The position numbers and the translations under genes are program-made. Below, piece after piece: positions 37,113 through 50,310 of a stretch of 64,000 bases of DNA (within the stretch, counting starts at the first letter, position 1; each line of letters begins with the position of its first letter). Below the pieces are notes generated by a model. It saw only the letters and a program-made list of their open reading frames with translations. It searched no databases and was not told the DNA's origin. This stretch comes from Synechococcus sp. UW105 (lineage in GTDB: Bacteria; Cyanobacteriota; Cyanobacteriia; PCC-6307; Cyanobiaceae), in assembly GCF_900473935.1 (NCBI RefSeq), contig NZ_UCNN01000008.1, positions 1-64,000 on the forward strand, read 5' to 3'.

Positions 37113-38948
37113 ATGCGCAGCAACGGATGCGGCGACCTGCGCAAGCAGCAAATCGATGAGCAGGTGCAGCTCTGCGGCTGGGTGGATCGGCGACGTGACC
37201 ACGGTGGAGTGATCTTCATCGACCTGCGCGACCGCAGCGGCACTGTTCAGATCACCGTGGACCCCGACTTGGGTGCTGAGGCCTTTGCCGTGGCGGAGCA
37301 CCTACGCAGCGAGACCGTGCTGCAGGTGAAAGGCAAGGTGCGGGCCCGACCGGACGAATCTCTAAACGAACGACTCGCCACTGGAGCCGTGGAAGTGCTG
37401 GCCAGCACCATCACCGTGCTCAACGGCGTCAAGGGCAATCTGCCATTCCCCGTCTCGATCCACGACGAGGAGAACACGCGCGAGGAACTGAGGCTGCGTC
37501 ACCGCTATCTGGATCTGCGCCGCAAGCGCATGAACGACAACCTGCGCCTGCGCGCCCAAACGATCCAGACCGCGCGCCGCTTCCTGGAGGACGAGGGCTT
37601 CATTGAGGTCGAGACTCCCGTGCTCACCCGGTCCACCCCTGAAGGCGCCCGCGACTACATCCTCCCAAGCCGCGTCTGCGGTGGTGAATGGTTCGCATTG
37701 CCCCAGTCTCCTCAGCTGTTCAAACAGCTGCTGATGGTGGGAGGCCTCGAGAAGTACTACCAAGTGGCGCGCTGCTTCCGCGATGAAGACCTGCGCGCTG
37801 ACCGCCAGCCGGAATTCACCCAGCTGGATATGGAAATGAGCTTCATGGATCAAGAGCAGATCCTGGACCTCAACGAGCGGCTGATCTGCACCATCTGGAA
37901 GACCGCGAAGGGGATCGATTTGCCACGCCCCTTCCCCCGCATGACCTGGCACGACGCCATGGAGCGCTACGGCACCGACCGTCCCGACACCCGCTACGGC
38001 ATGGAGCTCACCAACGTGAGCGACATCGTCAAGGACATGGGCTTCAAAGTGTTCAGCGGTGCCGTCAAGGCCGGTGGATCGGTGAAATGCATCGCCGTGC
38101 CCGGAGGCAATGACGCCGTTTCAAACGTGCGCATCAAACCCGGAGGTGATGTGTTCAGCGAGGCCCAGCAGGCGGGTGCCGGTGGCCTGGCCTTCATCCG
38201 TGTCCGCGACGGTGGCGAGATCGACACCATCGGCGCCATCAAAGACAACCTCAGCGAGGAACAGACCAAGGAGCTGCTCAGCCGCACCGGCGCCGAACCC
38301 GGCACCCTGCTGCTCTTCGGCGCTGGCGACACCGCCACAGTGAACAAAGCCCTCGACCGGGTGCGTCAATACCTCGCCAGAGAACTGGGGATGGTCAAGG
38401 CCGATCAAGAGAACGACCAGTGGAATTTCCTCTGGGTGGTCGATTTCCCGATGTTCGAATTCAACAGCGACGAGAACCGCTACGAAGCACTGCACCATCC
38501 CTTCTGCGCCCCCAACACCACCGATCTGGGCAGCGATGAGGCGATGTGGGCCGACACCCTGCCAAACGCCCGCGCCCAGGCCTACGACCTGGTGCTCAAC
38601 GGCCTCGAGCTGGGGGGCGGCTCCCTGCGTATTCACGACTCCTCCCTGCAACGCCAGGTGCTACAGACCGTGGGCCTGCCCCTGGCGGAAGCCGAGGAGC
38701 AGTTCGGCTTCCTGATCGAAGCGCTCGACATGGGAGCCCCGCCGCATGGCGGCCTGGCCTTCGGGCTCGACCGCATGGTGATGCTTCTGGCCGGGGAGGA
38801 ATCGATCCGCGACACGATCGCCTTCCCCAAAACCCAGCAGGCACGCTGCCTCATGACTGCCGCTCCCGCCAAAGTGGCGGACCAACAGCTGGAAGACCTG
38901 CATGTGGCAAGCACCTGGGTAGATCCCAACGCGGACGATGACGCCTGA
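37113..38948 (+). CDS. aspS: Aspartyl-tRNA synthetase
   Basis: The 611-residue protein has the bacterial-type AspRS layout: N-terminal OB fold ([26 protein letters not shown]), class II motif 1, motif 2 ([23 protein letters not shown]), the GAD insertion and motif 3 ([16 protein letters not shown]). It charges tRNA-Asp and, in organisms without AsnRS, may also charge tRNA-Asn. ATG 37113 is the family start. It stands 60 nt after gcvT. Confidence 0.98.
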   Translation: MRSNGCGDLRKQQIDEQVQLCGWVDRRRDHGGVIFIDLRDRSGTVQITVDPDLGAEAFAVAEHLRSETVLQVKGKVRARPDESLNERLATGAVEVLASTITVLNGVKGNLPFPVSIHDEENTREELRLRHRYLDLRRKRMNDNLRLRAQTIQTARRFLEDEGFIEVETPVLTRSTPEGARDYILPSRVCGGEWFALPQSPQLFKQLLMVGGLEKYYQVARCFRDEDLRADRQPEFTQLDMEMSFMDQEQILDLNERLICTIWKTAKGIDLPRPFPRMTWHDAMERYGTDRPDTRYGMELTNVSDIVKDMGFKVFSGAVKAGGSVKCIAVPGGNDAVSNVRIKPGGDVFSEAQQAGAGGLAFIRVRDGGEIDTIGAIKDNLSEEQTKELLSRTGAEPGTLLLFGAGDTATVNKALDRVRQYLARELGMVKADQENDQWNFLWVVDFPMFEFNSDENRYEALHHPFCAPNTTDLGSDEAMWADTLPNARAQAYDLVLNGLELGGGSLRIHDSSLQRQVLQTVGLPLAEAEEQFGFLIEALDMGAPPHGGLAFGLDRMVMLLAGEESIRDTIAFPKTQQARCLMTAAPAKVADQQLEDLHVASTWVDPNADDDA

Positions 38949-39027
38949 GAGGACGGTCAGCGAACCGGAATAGATTCCGTTCATTCCGAACTGCTGCAGC
39001 CGGATCGCTGAACCCTGAGGGCAGTTC

Positions 39028-40170
39028 ATGGGGTGCCCTTTGGCCACCGGTTCGCGATCGACGGGTCCGTCCCGCGTCCGCACTGGTAGCGGCAACGACC
39101 TCCTGCGCCTGTATCTGCAGGACATCGGAAGGGTTGACCTGCTTACCAATGAGGAAGAGGTGCTCCTGGCTCGTCAGGTGCGGCACCGAGAAACCCTGCT
39201 GAAGGAAGAACGAGCTCTCGCTAGTGAGTACCCCCCGGTTCAACGGCTGCTTGAGCTGGAACAACTGCAACAACGGGAAGCCAATCACATCTGTCACTGG
39301 CCAACCAAACAGGAATGGGCCAAAGCCGCAGGCCTCACGCCGGAAGAACTGACCACGGTGCTGCGAGAGGGCTATGGCATCTGGTCAGACCACAGCGAAC
39401 TGGAAAGCCGGGAACTGCAGAAACGCCTGCGTGAAGGACGCAGGGCTCGCGATCGGATGATCCAGGCCAACCTGCGCCTGGTGGTGACGGTGGCCAAGAA
39501 ATATCAGCAGCGAGGCCTGGAACTGCTCGACCTGGTGCAGGAAGGCACCCTGGGGCTGGAACGAGCGGTGGAAAAATTCGACCCCACCCGCGGCTTCCGC
39601 TTCAGCACCTACGCCTACTGGTGGATTCGCCAGGGCATCACACGAGCCATCGCCACCCAGAGCCGAACGATCCGACTGCCGGTGCACGTCACCGAGAAGC
39701 TGAACCGCATCAAAAAGGTGCAGCAGGAGATCGCCGCCAATGAGGGACGGATCGCCTCTATGAGCGACCTGGCACGCGAACTGGGGCTGAGTGAAGAAAC
39801 CGTGCGCCTCACCCTGATGCGGGTGCCGCGTTCGGTGTCGCTCGAGACCCGAGTGGGCAAGGACCAGGACACCCAGCTCGGGGATCTGCTGGAAGACGGC
39901 CATGCCACCCCCGAGCAGCAACTCACCCGAGACTCCCTGCACAACGACCTTGAGGAGCTGTTGGAAGAACTGACCGCCCGGGAGGCAGAGGTGATCCGGC
40001 GCCGCTTCGGGCTGGAAGACGACACTCCTCGCACCCTGGCGGAGATCGGCGAAGGCATGGCCCTGTCGCGCGAACGGGTGCGGCAGATCGAAACCCGAGC
40101 GCTGCTCAAGCTGCGCCAGCCTCAGCGCCGCATCAAGGTGCGTGAATACATCCTTGGCCTGGAATCCTGA
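39028..40170 (+). CDS. Group 2 RNA polymerase sigma factor (RpoD-like)
   Basis: The 380-residue protein has region 1.2 (LLRLYLQDIGRVDLLTNEEEVLLARQV), region 2 (NLRLVVTVAKKYQQRGLELLDLVQEGTLGLERAVEKFDPTRGFRFSTYAYWWIRQGITRAI), region 3 and region 4.2 (RTLAEIGEGMALSRERVRQIETRAL). It lacks the long N-terminus of RpoD, which places it in the group 2 sigmas typical of cyanobacteria (SigB-E). It directs RNA polymerase to -10/-35 promoters under stress or circadian control. The exact Sig letter cannot be set here. Confidence 0.92.
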   Translation: MGCPLATGSRSTGPSRVRTGSGNDLLRLYLQDIGRVDLLTNEEEVLLARQVRHRETLLKEERALASEYPPVQRLLELEQLQQREANHICHWPTKQEWAKAAGLTPEELTTVLREGYGIWSDHSELESRELQKRLREGRRARDRMIQANLRLVVTVAKKYQQRGLELLDLVQEGTLGLERAVEKFDPTRGFRFSTYAYWWIRQGITRAIATQSRTIRLPVHVTEKLNRIKKVQQEIAANEGRIASMSDLARELGLSEETVRLTLMRVPRSVSLETRVGKDQDTQLGDLLEDGHATPEQQLTRDSLHNDLEELLEELTAREAEVIRRRFGLEDDTPRTLAEIGEGMALSRERVRQIETRALLKLRQPQRRIKVREYILGLES

Positions 40171-40179
40171 GCTGCAGCA

Positions 40180-40662
40180 ATGACCACCCCCCCTGGGATC
40201 GACATCGGTATTCCCACAGCCCAGCGCGAAGAGATTGCCGCCGGGCTGGCGCGCCTGCTGGCTGACACCTACGTGCTCTACGGCAAAACCCATGGTTTCC
40301 ACTGGAACGTGACCGGACCGATGTTCAACACTCTCCATCTGATGTTTATGGAGCAATACACCGAGCTGTGGAACGCCCTGGATGTGATCGCCGAACGGAT
40401 CCGTGCCCTCGGTGTGGTCGCACCCCACGGCGGCAGCACATTGGCAACACTGGCCTCCATTGAGGAAGCCGAGCAGCAGCCAGCAGCCCTAGCGATGGTG
40501 CAGGAATTAATGAGCGGCCATGAAGCGGTCGCAAGAACAGCACGGAGCCTGTTTCCCCTGGTCGATGCGGCCGGCGACGAACCCAGTGCTGATCTGCTCA
40601 CCCAACGGCTCCAGATCCATGAAAAAACCGCGTGGATGCTGCGTAGCCTGCTGGAGAGCTGA
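40180..40662 (+). CDS. Dps-family ferritin-like DNA-protection protein
   Basis: The 160-residue protein has the Dps four-helix signature: [48 protein letters not shown], with the His and Asp/Glu ferroxidase ligands, and the last helix ends in [12 protein letters not shown]. Dps dodecamers oxidise and store iron and protect DNA. It starts nine bases after the sigma factor gene, so it is probably in the same transcript, fitting a stress role for both. Confidence 0.88.
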   Translation: MTTPPGIDIGIPTAQREEIAAGLARLLADTYVLYGKTHGFHWNVTGPMFNTLHLMFMEQYTELWNALDVIAERIRALGVVAPHGGSTLATLASIEEAEQQPAALAMVQELMSGHEAVARTARSLFPLVDAAGDEPSADLLTQRLQIHEKTAWMLRSLLES

Positions 40663-40765
40663 TCCGAACGACGCAATCACGGACGTAATCACGTCGGATC
40701 AAACCGGCTGAAGTCTCAAAAGAGCGCTGGGGCCCTCGATCATTGGAGAGCACTCGGTACATTGA

Positions 40766-43053
<2,288 letters not shown>

Positions 43054-43394
43054 GAAGCATGCTTAGGCAGAAAGATGAGCGAAGCATCTGAGAGCAAGCA
43101 ACTTCAGAGCGCCCTCAGGCAATTCTCAGGCAATGCACGCAACCCACTCAGGTTTGCGCCGGCTGTGTAGTGAAAACTATGAGTTAGACATGAATCAACA
43201 ATGAATCATGAATGAGCTCACTTCACATTCAGCCAAATTTAAACGAGTCAAAATGTCACTTCAAATCCCAAAAGTGCATATGGGAAAGGAATACACAAGA
43301 TTCCTTCAGCATCCATAGGAATCCTCTCCAAAACAACGGCTAAACTTGGTAGTGCTGAGAAAGCGCTGACCGGACAACCACCCAGGCAGCTTCC
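43054..43394. other. 341-nt gap before the subtilase gene
   Basis: It holds a 31-codon frame from ATG 43075 of no clear protein character and an AT-rich second half with a likely -10 box around 43342 (TAAACT). This region probably carries the promoter of the protease gene. Nothing else recognised. Confidence 0.4.
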
Positions 43395-46300
43395 ATGGAC
43401 AACCTGTTTGATCTCCTCAGCCAGCGCTGGCATCGGCAGAAAAGTCAGCACGTCCTTGATCAGTCGCAGCTGAAGCCTCCTGGAGACCTGATCAGCCCAA
43501 CGAACAAGGGTGGCTCTTCGCATGAGCACTTCGTTTTCTTTGATCAAGCTGACAGCAGCAGCCTGAGCGAACGCTCTGCAGCCGCACTGAACTCAGCAGG
43601 GATCGAAGCAAGGCCAACGCAGCACTTTGATGCCATCAATGGCTTCAGCATTCAGCTGACGCCGCTCCAGGCCGAAACACTTCGCCAAAGCCCTGGCATC
43701 GGCAGTGTCGAAGCTGACCGTCCGATGCCGCTGATGCCACCCGTGGAGGTGAGTCCAGCTGAGCCAAGAGGCTTCCAGAATTCTTTGCCTGCAGTCCAAA
43801 AGCCCTCTAGAGAAACGTTTGACACCAACAGGCCACTAGAACTGAGCCTGGAGCGTTTTTGGGTCGAGAACAAAGTTGAGCAGAGCGAAGAGCAAGCAAG
43901 ACAAGAACAAACAAGCTCCATCTCCGCTTTGCCGGTATATGGCAACGGCACGGCCAGCACGGGTGAAGTCCTCCCCTATGGGGTGAAGGCCGTCTGGGGT
44001 GGCCAAGACATCTCCAAAAGAGGCAATGCCGGCAATGGCACCTATGCCTTCGTGATCGATTCCGGTGTGCTGAATACCACCGGCGATCTGAATATCAATA
44101 CCAGTTGGTCGAAAAGCTGGATTAGTGGTGAGAGTGCTTTCACCGATGGCAACGGCCATGGCACCCATGTTGCCGGAACGATTGCAGCACTCGCCAACGG
44201 CACGGGTGTCGTCGGCGTCGCCCCGGGCGCTGAGGTGATCTCACTGAAGGTGTTCAATAGCAGCGGTGGCGGTGCCAGCTACACCACGATCATTAGCGCG
44301 ATCAATCATGCCGTCGACATCATTAATAATAACGGCCTCGACAAAACCAAGACAGTCATCAACATGAGCCTCGGCGGAGGCTTCAGTTCGGGCCTTGATT
44401 CCGCCGTCAAAAATGCTGCCAATCAGGGAATCAAATTCGCGATTGCCGCAGGAAATAGTGGTGCGGATGCAGATGGTTATTCACCTGCTAGCGCTGGTGA
44501 CCACGCCAATGTGTACACAGTCTCAGCTGTTGACAACCAATATCAGATGTCGTCATGGTCCAACTGGGATGACGCCAGCGGTGGGGACGATGTGGATGTG
44601 GCAGCGCCTGGCGTCAGCGTGCTGTCGTATTACCGCGGTGGAAACCTTTCCTATCTTAGTGGAACATCGATGGCAGCCCCCCATGTAGCGGGTTTGCTGT
44701 TGATGGGTGGAGTCAAAGAAGGAGACATGGTCAAGGCCAATTGGGCAGGCCAGAGCGATCCTTTTGCCTTGGCCTCCAATGGTCAGCCCCCATCTAATCC
44801 ACCTTCACCACCACCGACTCCTATCAAGCCTCCTTCGGGAGGGTTAAACGACGATTTTAACGGAGGCAAGACCGAAAGCTTCTGGTCGTCAATCAGCCTT
44901 GGCTCAGTCAACAGCAACTTCACAGGGCGCACTAATTCGTTGTTTTTCTCGGGTACAGGGACCCGTTCCGCAACCACGAAGGCTATTGATCTCGATCAAG
45001 GTGCCACGATCAGTTTTGATCTGGTTTATGGCACTGATTACAACGGCGGGGAAGAAGTCGATGCTGGAGAAGAGATCGTGCTGGAGTATTCCAGTGATGG
45101 CAGCAGCTGGAAAGAACTAAAAACTTACGCCATTAGCGATAGCACACGTAGCTGGGGCAGCCACACCGCAAACCTTGCAGCAAATTTGACTACTGACAGC
45201 ATCCAACTGCGCTGGCGTCAGAAAACCCATTCAAATAGCAACTGGGATCAGTGGGCCATTGACAATATCAACATCAAGGACACTGCCTTACCCACCTATT
45301 CAGAAGTAGCAGGCAAATACTTTTACGGAAACGGCGATTACTACTTCTTCTCGGGCACAATTAGTAGCCAGTATGGCGGCGGAGCCTTTTCAGCAGGACA
45401 GAAAATTCATGCCGGCGACAACGATGACGATGCTTTTGGCCAAGCCAACAATGAAACCGGCAATCAAGGCTATTACCTGATCACCTCTTCTAATAACAAG
45501 ACCGGCAATACTAATGACTCTATTTCAATCGGAGACTATTACGACTCAGAGACCAAGGCCACTATCATTCCATACGCCAACACGGCTGGAACAAAAGGAT
45601 TAGGATCTGAGAGTGCATATTTGACTTCACGCAAAACACAAGCTGATGATCTTATCAACAACTACTACGAAGCAGATTTACCATCTTACTATTGGGAGGT
45701 TAGTGGTAAGTATTTTTATGGAAATGGCGACTATTACAGCTTTACTGGCTTTATTAACGACGAGCACACTGATGGAAACTTAAGAACGAATCTAAAAATC
45801 TATGCAGGGACAGACACAAAAGACTCATTCACCTCCAACCTCAACGAGTTAGGACTAAATGGATTCTATAAATTAGACTATTACAAAAGAAGAACAGGCT
45901 CTATCGCTGATGGCATAAAAATAATTAGCTATCACGATTCTGAGTCACAGTTCAACATTCGCCCTTATAAGGTCAATCCTGGCCTCCATGGACTTGGATC
46001 GGAAAGCGGATGGCTCACATCGACAAAAAATCGACACAAAGACTTTTTTAATTACCAAGAAGTTGCAGATGTTTCTGTAATTACAATTGAATCTTCTGGC
46101 TCCATCCATCTCGTTAAAGACTCCTCTGGAAATCTCTACGCTAAAAATGCCGCCTCAGGTGCTCTCGACGACATCATCATCGGCAATAGGCAAGTCACCA
46201 CAAGCACCTGGCAAGGATGGGCTCTAGCCGCTGCCGACTCCATCAACGGCACTAATCAAGTCATCAATCAAAATAGCGATGGTGATCTCTCCCGATGGCA

Positions 46301-46784
46301 ACTCAATTCCAATTGGGAATTCACTGGTGCCTCCTTTATCAACTACAACTCAGCCGACTACCTCAAAGCTGAATCCGACTTCGGAATTGACTTCAATCAA
46401 GATGGTCTAACAGGTACCATCGCCACCACTGCCATCGAATCGGCTGGCTCCATCCATCTCGTTAAAGACTCCTCTGGAAATCTCTACGCTAAAAATGCCG
46501 CCTCAGGTGCTCTCGACGACATCATCATCGGCAATAGGCAAGTCACCACAAGCACCTGGCAAGGATGGGCTCTAGCCGCTGCCGACTCCATCAACGGCAC
46601 TAATCAAGTCATCAATCAAAATAGCGATGGTGATCTCTCCCGATGGCAACTCAATTCCAATTGGGAATTCACTGGTGCCTCCTTTATCAACTACAACTCA
46701 GCCGACTACCTCAAAGCTGAATCCGACTTCGGAATTGACTTCAATCAAGATGGGAAAATTTCATCAATTAACAAATTCACCTGA
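43395..46784 (+). CDS. Subtilisin-family (S8) serine protease with W-rich C-terminal repeats
   Basis: The 1,129-residue protein has an I9-like propeptide (residues ~45-125), a subtilase domain with catalytic Asp222 (AFVIDSGV), His255 (GNGHGTHVAGT) and Ser425 (LSGTSMAAPHVAG), and a Pro-rich linker (~466-485). Then comes a beta-sandwich (~490-620), two copies of a YFYGNGDYY module (~635-885) and two W-containing repeats of 116 residues ending DFGIDFNQDG, like the tryptophan-rich Synechocystis C-terminal domain (PF07483). No Sec signal is seen, so export by type I secretion through the C-terminal part is likely but inferred. The C-terminal half is AT-richer than the flanks. The gene faces that of ecotin. 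Confidence 0.9.
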   Translation: MDNLFDLLSQRWHRQKSQHVLDQSQLKPPGDLISPTNKGGSSHEHFVFFDQADSSSLSERSAAALNSAGIEARPTQHFDAINGFSIQLTPLQAETLRQSPGIGSVEADRPMPLMPPVEVSPAEPRGFQNSLPAVQKPSRETFDTNRPLELSLERFWVENKVEQSEEQARQEQTSSISALPVYGNGTASTGEVLPYGVKAVWGGQDISKRGNAGNGTYAFVIDSGVLNTTGDLNINTSWSKSWISGESAFTDGNGHGTHVAGTIAALANGTGVVGVAPGAEVISLKVFNSSGGGASYTTIISAINHAVDIINNNGLDKTKTVINMSLGGGFSSGLDSAVKNAANQGIKFAIAAGNSGADADGYSPASAGDHANVYTVSAVDNQYQMSSWSNWDDASGGDDVDVAAPGVSVLSYYRGGNLSYLSGTSMAAPHVAGLLLMGGVKEGDMVKANWAGQSDPFALASNGQPPSNPPSPPPTPIKPPSGGLNDDFNGGKTESFWSSISLGSVNSNFTGRTNSLFFSGTGTRSATTKAIDLDQGATISFDLVYGTDYNGGEEVDAGEEIVLEYSSDGSSWKELKTYAISDSTRSWGSHTANLAANLTTDSIQLRWRQKTHSNSNWDQWAIDNINIKDTALPTYSEVAGKYFYGNGDYYFFSGTISSQYGGGAFSAGQKIHAGDNDDDAFGQANNETGNQGYYLITSSNNKTGNTNDSISIGDYYDSETKATIIPYANTAGTKGLGSESAYLTSRKTQADDLINNYYEADLPSYYWEVSGKYFYGNGDYYSFTGFINDEHTDGNLRTNLKIYAGTDTKDSFTSNLNELGLNGFYKLDYYKRRTGSIADGIKIISYHDSESQFNIRPYKVNPGLHGLGSESGWLTSTKNRHKDFFNYQEVADVSVITIESSGSIHLVKDSSGNLYAKNAASGALDDIIIGNRQVTTSTWQGWALAAADSINGTNQVINQNSDGDLSRWQLNSNWEFTGASFINYNSADYLKAESDFGIDFNQDGLTGTIATTAIESAGSIHLVKDSSGNLYAKNAASGALDDIIIGNRQVTTSTWQGWALAAADSINGTNQVINQNSDGDLSRWQLNSNWEFTGASFINYNSADYLKAESDFGIDFNQDGKISSINKFT
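46096..46753 (+). repeat. Two perfect 310-bp direct repeats within the protease gene
   Basis: Bases 46096-46405 and 46444-46753 read identical over the whole length, at an offset of 348 bp, which is 116 codons, so frame is kept. The unit encodes the W-rich domain. Identity at silent positions points to very recent duplication or ongoing gene conversion. Confidence 0.92.
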
Positions 46785-46829
46785 GGACCTAAATTATCTG
46801 CAAGAACTTTGATTAATCGCTAACGCTCT

Positions 46830-47396
46830 CTAGTCTAGCAATATCCCTTGAAACTGTATTGCATGTGCCTTCCACACCCTCCAGCGCAGCTGTGCACCAT
46901 GTGGAATATCGACCACAATCGGCCACGAAGCGTTAAATGGCACTAAATAAGGCTGCTTACCCAGAGTAAGGAAACTGCGCTTGCGGGGAGTCTCGGGTGA
47001 ACACAACTTTCGGGTACTCATCACCACCAGAGGTCCATTCAAAACAAATAGCGCTTTACCCGCAGCCTGGGGCAGACGCTTCATCGTCAAAGCCTGCCCA
47101 GACAACCAGGTGTTGTTACAGCCCACCTCCACCTCTTTGCCGATGATCAATTGCACCCGCCAATCGATCGGGTGAGCTGAAATCAACGGATCCGAACTCT
47201 GAGGTAAAAGACCAGAGGGTTGGATCACCCAGCGCTGAAGCCCTGCTGCAGGTGCGGGGTAACCACTCAAATCAAGTCTGGGAATAGCAGTCGCCGGTCC
47301 TGCTGCACCCAGACAGAGCATCGTCAGCACTGCAGACCATCGACCAGACCTCAATCCACCAACAGCCGAAAACAGGTTGAACAGACCCTTGGCCAT
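46830..47396 (-). CDS. eco: Ecotin, periplasmic serine protease inhibitor
   Basis: The 188-residue protein starts with a signal peptide ([14 protein letters not shown], cleavage probably after residue 37). The mature part matches ecotin: [14 protein letters not shown], a reactive loop at [10 protein letters not shown] and C-terminal [24 protein letters not shown]. Cys93 and Cys132 sit at the positions of the ecotin disulphide. By alignment with E. coli ecotin (loop STMMAC) the P1 residue is Arg129, not Met, favouring trypsin-like targets. Ecotins inhibit S1 (chymotrypsin-fold) proteases, so the convergent subtilase is not an obvious target. Confidence 0.88.
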   Translation of the reverse strand: MAKGLFNLFSAVGGLRSGRWSAVLTMLCLGAAGPATAIPRLDLSGYPAPAAGLQRWVIQPSGLLPQSSDPLISAHPIDWRVQLIIGKEVEVGCNNTWLSGQALTMKRLPQAAGKALFVLNGPLVVMSTRKLCSPETPRKRSFLTLGKQPYLVPFNASWPIVVDIPHGAQLRWRVWKAHAIQFQGILLD

Positions 47397-47423
47397 GACC
47401 CATGCGGCAACAGAATGCCAAGC

Positions 47424-48101
47424 ATGACCGATTCAACCGTGATTGCCCTGCTCTCCGGTGGCCTTGATTCCGCCACCGCCGCGGCCCTCGCCGGTGAAGC
47501 CGGCCATCGAGTGATTGGCCTCTCCTTTGATTACGGACAACGCCATCGACGCGAACTGAAGGCAGCAGCAGCCTTAGTCACCACCCTCGGCCTAGCGGAG
47601 CACCACATCATTGAGGTGAACCTCGCCAGCTGGGGAGGCTCCTCCCTCACCGACGCACAACAAACCATCCCCACCGAAGGCGTGGAGGAAGGGGTGATCC
47701 CAAGCACCTATGTCCCGGGTCGCAACACGGTGTTTATCAGCATCGGCCTCAGCCTGGCGGAAGCACGCGGCGCCGATCGCATCGTTCTGGGTGTCAACGC
47801 CGTTGACTATTCCGGCTATCCCGACTGCCGGCCCGACTACCTGGCTGCCTTTCAGACTCTCGCCAATCTGAGCAGCAAGGTGGGCCGCGAAGGCCATGGC
47901 CCTCAACTATGGGCCCCTCTGGTCACCTGGAGCAAACAGCGGATCGTGGAGGAGGCCCTCCGTCTCAACGTGCCGATTGAACAGACTTGGAGTTGCTACA
48001 GCGGTGGCGAGCAACCCTGCGGCGTATGCGACAGCTGCCGGATCCGCGATCAAGCCCTGCGTGCTGCAGGCCGCCCCGATCTCTGCAGTGCAGGCCGTTG
48101 A
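47424..48101 (+). CDS. queC: 7-cyano-7-deazaguanine synthase
   Basis: From ATG 47424 the 225-residue protein has the PP-loop ATP motif [11 protein letters not shown] and the Cys-rich zinc site [19 protein letters not shown] typical of QueC, with [16 protein letters not shown] between. It converts 7-carboxy-7-deazaguanine to preQ0 with ATP and ammonia. The frame is open upstream to 47220, but only the stretch from about 47415 is family-like. Its stop overlaps the TTG start of pabB (TTGA). Confidence 0.95.
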   Translation: MTDSTVIALLSGGLDSATAAALAGEAGHRVIGLSFDYGQRHRRELKAAAALVTTLGLAEHHIIEVNLASWGGSSLTDAQQTIPTEGVEEGVIPSTYVPGRNTVFISIGLSLAEARGADRIVLGVNAVDYSGYPDCRPDYLAAFQTLANLSSKVGREGHGPQLWAPLVTWSKQRIVEEALRLNVPIEQTWSCYSGGEQPCGVCDSCRIRDQALRAAGRPDLCSAGR

Positions 48102-49489
48102 CGTATCCCGCCTCTCAAGGTGCTGAGTCGCAATCCGGTGCACCGGCGACGCGTCAAACGTTGCCGTGGCTGGAGCCGAACCAGGTGGCCAATGCCATGA
48201 CAGCTCAGTGGGGAGAAGCAGGCTTCATCTGGCTCGATGGCGACGGCAGCTCCCGCGGCCGCTGGGTCACCCTTGGTGCCGATCCGGTGGAGCAGCACTG
48301 CTGCCGGGGACTACCCGGTGAAAACAGCTCTTCCAATCCCTTTGATGTGCTGCGCCAACTCTCACCGGGGCACTGGACCGGTTGGCTCAGCTACGACGCC
48401 GCCGCCTGGAGCGAAGCCACCAAGCCTTGGCGCGGCGATGCCATGGCCAGCCTCTGGATCGCACGCCATGACCCAGTGCTGCGCTTTGATCTACAGCAAC
48501 AACAGGTCTCGCTGGAGGGGGTCAACCCGCAACGCCTCAAGGCGATGCAGCAATGGTGGAACGCGCTGGTCGTCACCATGTCGACGACAAGTGAGACGAT
48601 CACAACAGCAGCAGCGAACGCCGATGCCCAAGGAAGCCAAACCCCACTCAATACCCGTTGGACGCGAGAGACGAGCCGCAACGACTACGCCAAAGGAGTC
48701 GAGCGAATCCGCGAGCTAATTGCGAGTGGTGATCTCTTCCAAGCGAACCTCACAGCCTGCGCCTGCAGTCCGATCACTGCCGAAATTACCAATCTGGATC
48801 TCTTCCAGAGACTGCGCTCCCGCTGCCCCGCTCCCTTCGCCGGCCTCGTGGTGGCTGACGGCGACGCCAACGGCGAAACCTTGCTCTCCACCTCGCCCGA
48901 ACGCTTCCTCGAGGTGCTACCTAATGGGCAGGTGGAAACCCGGCCGATCAAAGGCACGCGCCCCCGCGATAGCAATCCGGAGAAAGATACCGCCAATGCC
49001 GCTGAACTGATCTGCAGCAGCAAAGACCGAGCCGAGAACGTGATGATCGTGGACCTGCTCCGCAACGACCTGGGCCGTGTTTGCATCCCTGGTTCGGTGC
49101 AAGTGCCCCAGCTGGTCGGCCTGGAGAGCTATGCCCGTGTGCATCACCTCACCTCGGTGGTGACCGGGCAACTGCGCCAGGGCAAAACCTGGGTGGATCT
49201 GCTGGAGGCGAGCTGGCCCGGAGGCTCGATCAGTGGTGCACCCAAACTGCGTGCCTGCCAACGCATCGCCGAGCTGGAACGCAGTGGCCGAGGGCCCTAC
49301 TGCGGATCCTTGCTACGAATCGACTGGGACGGCCGCTTCGACAGCAACATCCTCATCCGCACCGTCCTTCGCAAAGACGACCAGCTGCGGGTGCACGCCG
49401 GCTGCGGCATCGTCGCTGACTCTGACCCTGAAGCGGAAGCTGACGAGCTCGACTGGAAACTGCTGCCGTTGCTGGAGGCTCTGGGATGA
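48098..49489 (+). CDS. pabB: Aminodeoxychorismate synthase component I (PabB)
   Basis: From TTG 48098 the protein has 463 residues and the anthranilate synthase I/PabB fold: [61 protein letters not shown] and [21 protein letters not shown]. The first start is set at the TTGA overlap with queC, since the frame runs further up into queC. With PabA it makes 4-amino-4-deoxychorismate for folate; the following pabC gene strongly favours PabB over TrpE. Its stop overlaps pabC (ATGA). Confidence 0.9.
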   Translation: MTYPASQGAESQSGAPATRQTLPWLEPNQVANAMTAQWGEAGFIWLDGDGSSRGRWVTLGADPVEQHCCRGLPGENSSSNPFDVLRQLSPGHWTGWLSYDAAAWSEATKPWRGDAMASLWIARHDPVLRFDLQQQQVSLEGVNPQRLKAMQQWWNALVVTMSTTSETITTAAANADAQGSQTPLNTRWTRETSRNDYAKGVERIRELIASGDLFQANLTACACSPITAEITNLDLFQRLRSRCPAPFAGLVVADGDANGETLLSTSPERFLEVLPNGQVETRPIKGTRPRDSNPEKDTANAAELICSSKDRAENVMIVDLLRNDLGRVCIPGSVQVPQLVGLESYARVHHLTSVVTGQLRQGKTWVDLLEASWPGGSISGAPKLRACQRIAELERSGRGPYCGSLLRIDWDGRFDSNILIRTVLRKDDQLRVHAGCGIVADSDPEAEADELDWKLLPLLEALG

Positions 49490-50310
49490 CCGAAACCATC
49501 GCCTGGATCAATGACCGCTGGGGGCAGCCCACGGAACTGAGCCTTCCTCTCAGCGACCGTGGCCTACAGCTGGGCGATGGCGTTTTTGAAACCGTATTGG
49601 TACGCAACGGACAGCCCCAACTTCTCCAAGCGCACCACCGGCGCTGGTGCGATGGAGCAACAGTCCTGGGGATGGCCCTACCGCCAACCCTGGAAGTGCT
49701 TCGACCTCTCATTGCAGAAGCGGTTCAACGCAGCTGCAGCGATGGCGCGCTGCGTCTGAACTGGAGCCTCGATGGTGCCGGAGCACGAGGAATCCAACTA
49801 CCACCTGGCGAGCCAGATCCCAGCGAGCACCACTTCTGGTTCAGCCTCAGCCCACATACACCAACCTTCAACACCGTGCGCACCTGGATCAGTCGCCATG
49901 AACGGCGTAACGCCAACAGTCGCCTGAGCCATTGCAAAACCTTCGCCTACGGCCAGGCCATCCAGGCCCGCCGCGAAGCGATCCGCGCAGGGGCCGATGA
50001 AGGCTTACTACTCAGCACCACCGGCGAGCTCTGCTGCGCCAGCACTGCCAACCTGCTGGTTCAACGCCAAGGCCAGTGGCTGACACCGCCCCTAAGCAGC
50101 GGCTGCCTGCCGGGCGTGATGCGCGAAGAGCTGCTGAAGAACGGCCTTGCCCACGAACAACGCCTGGACCCGCATCCGGAAGCGAATGACTGCTGGCTGC
50201 TGATCAACAGCCTCGACTGCCGCGTGGTGAGTGCAGTGGACGATCAGCCCCTCAACACCAACGTCAATGCTGCAGCGCTCTGGAAAGCGCAGCTCCACTC
50301 CGATTGCTGA
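49486..50310 (+). CDS. pabC: Aminodeoxychorismate lyase, class IV PLP enzyme
   Basis: The 274-residue protein shows class IV aminotransferase motifs: LPLSDRGLQLGDGVFETVLVRNG, the PLP lysine in LSHCKTFAYGQAIQARREA, and GLLLSTTGELCCASTANLL. Because it directly follows and overlaps pabB, lyase activity (aminodeoxychorismate to 4-aminobenzoate and pyruvate) is the best call; a branched-chain or D-amino acid aminotransferase has similar motifs. Confidence 0.88.
   Translation: MTETIAWINDRWGQPTELSLPLSDRGLQLGDGVFETVLVRNGQPQLLQAHHRRWCDGATVLGMALPPTLEVLRPLIAEAVQRSCSDGALRLNWSLDGAGARGIQLPPGEPDPSEHHFWFSLSPHTPTFNTVRTWISRHERRNANSRLSHCKTFAYGQAIQARREAIRAGADEGLLLSTTGELCCASTANLLVQRQGQWLTPPLSSGCLPGVMREELLKNGLAHEQRLDPHPEANDCWLLINSLDCRVVSAVDDQPLNTNVNAAALWKAQLHSDC

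Noticed and set aside
39385-40428. 347-codon minus-strand frame opposite the sigma factor and dps genes
   Set aside because: Shadow of two certain genes; His/Gly/Gln-rich composition unlike a protein.
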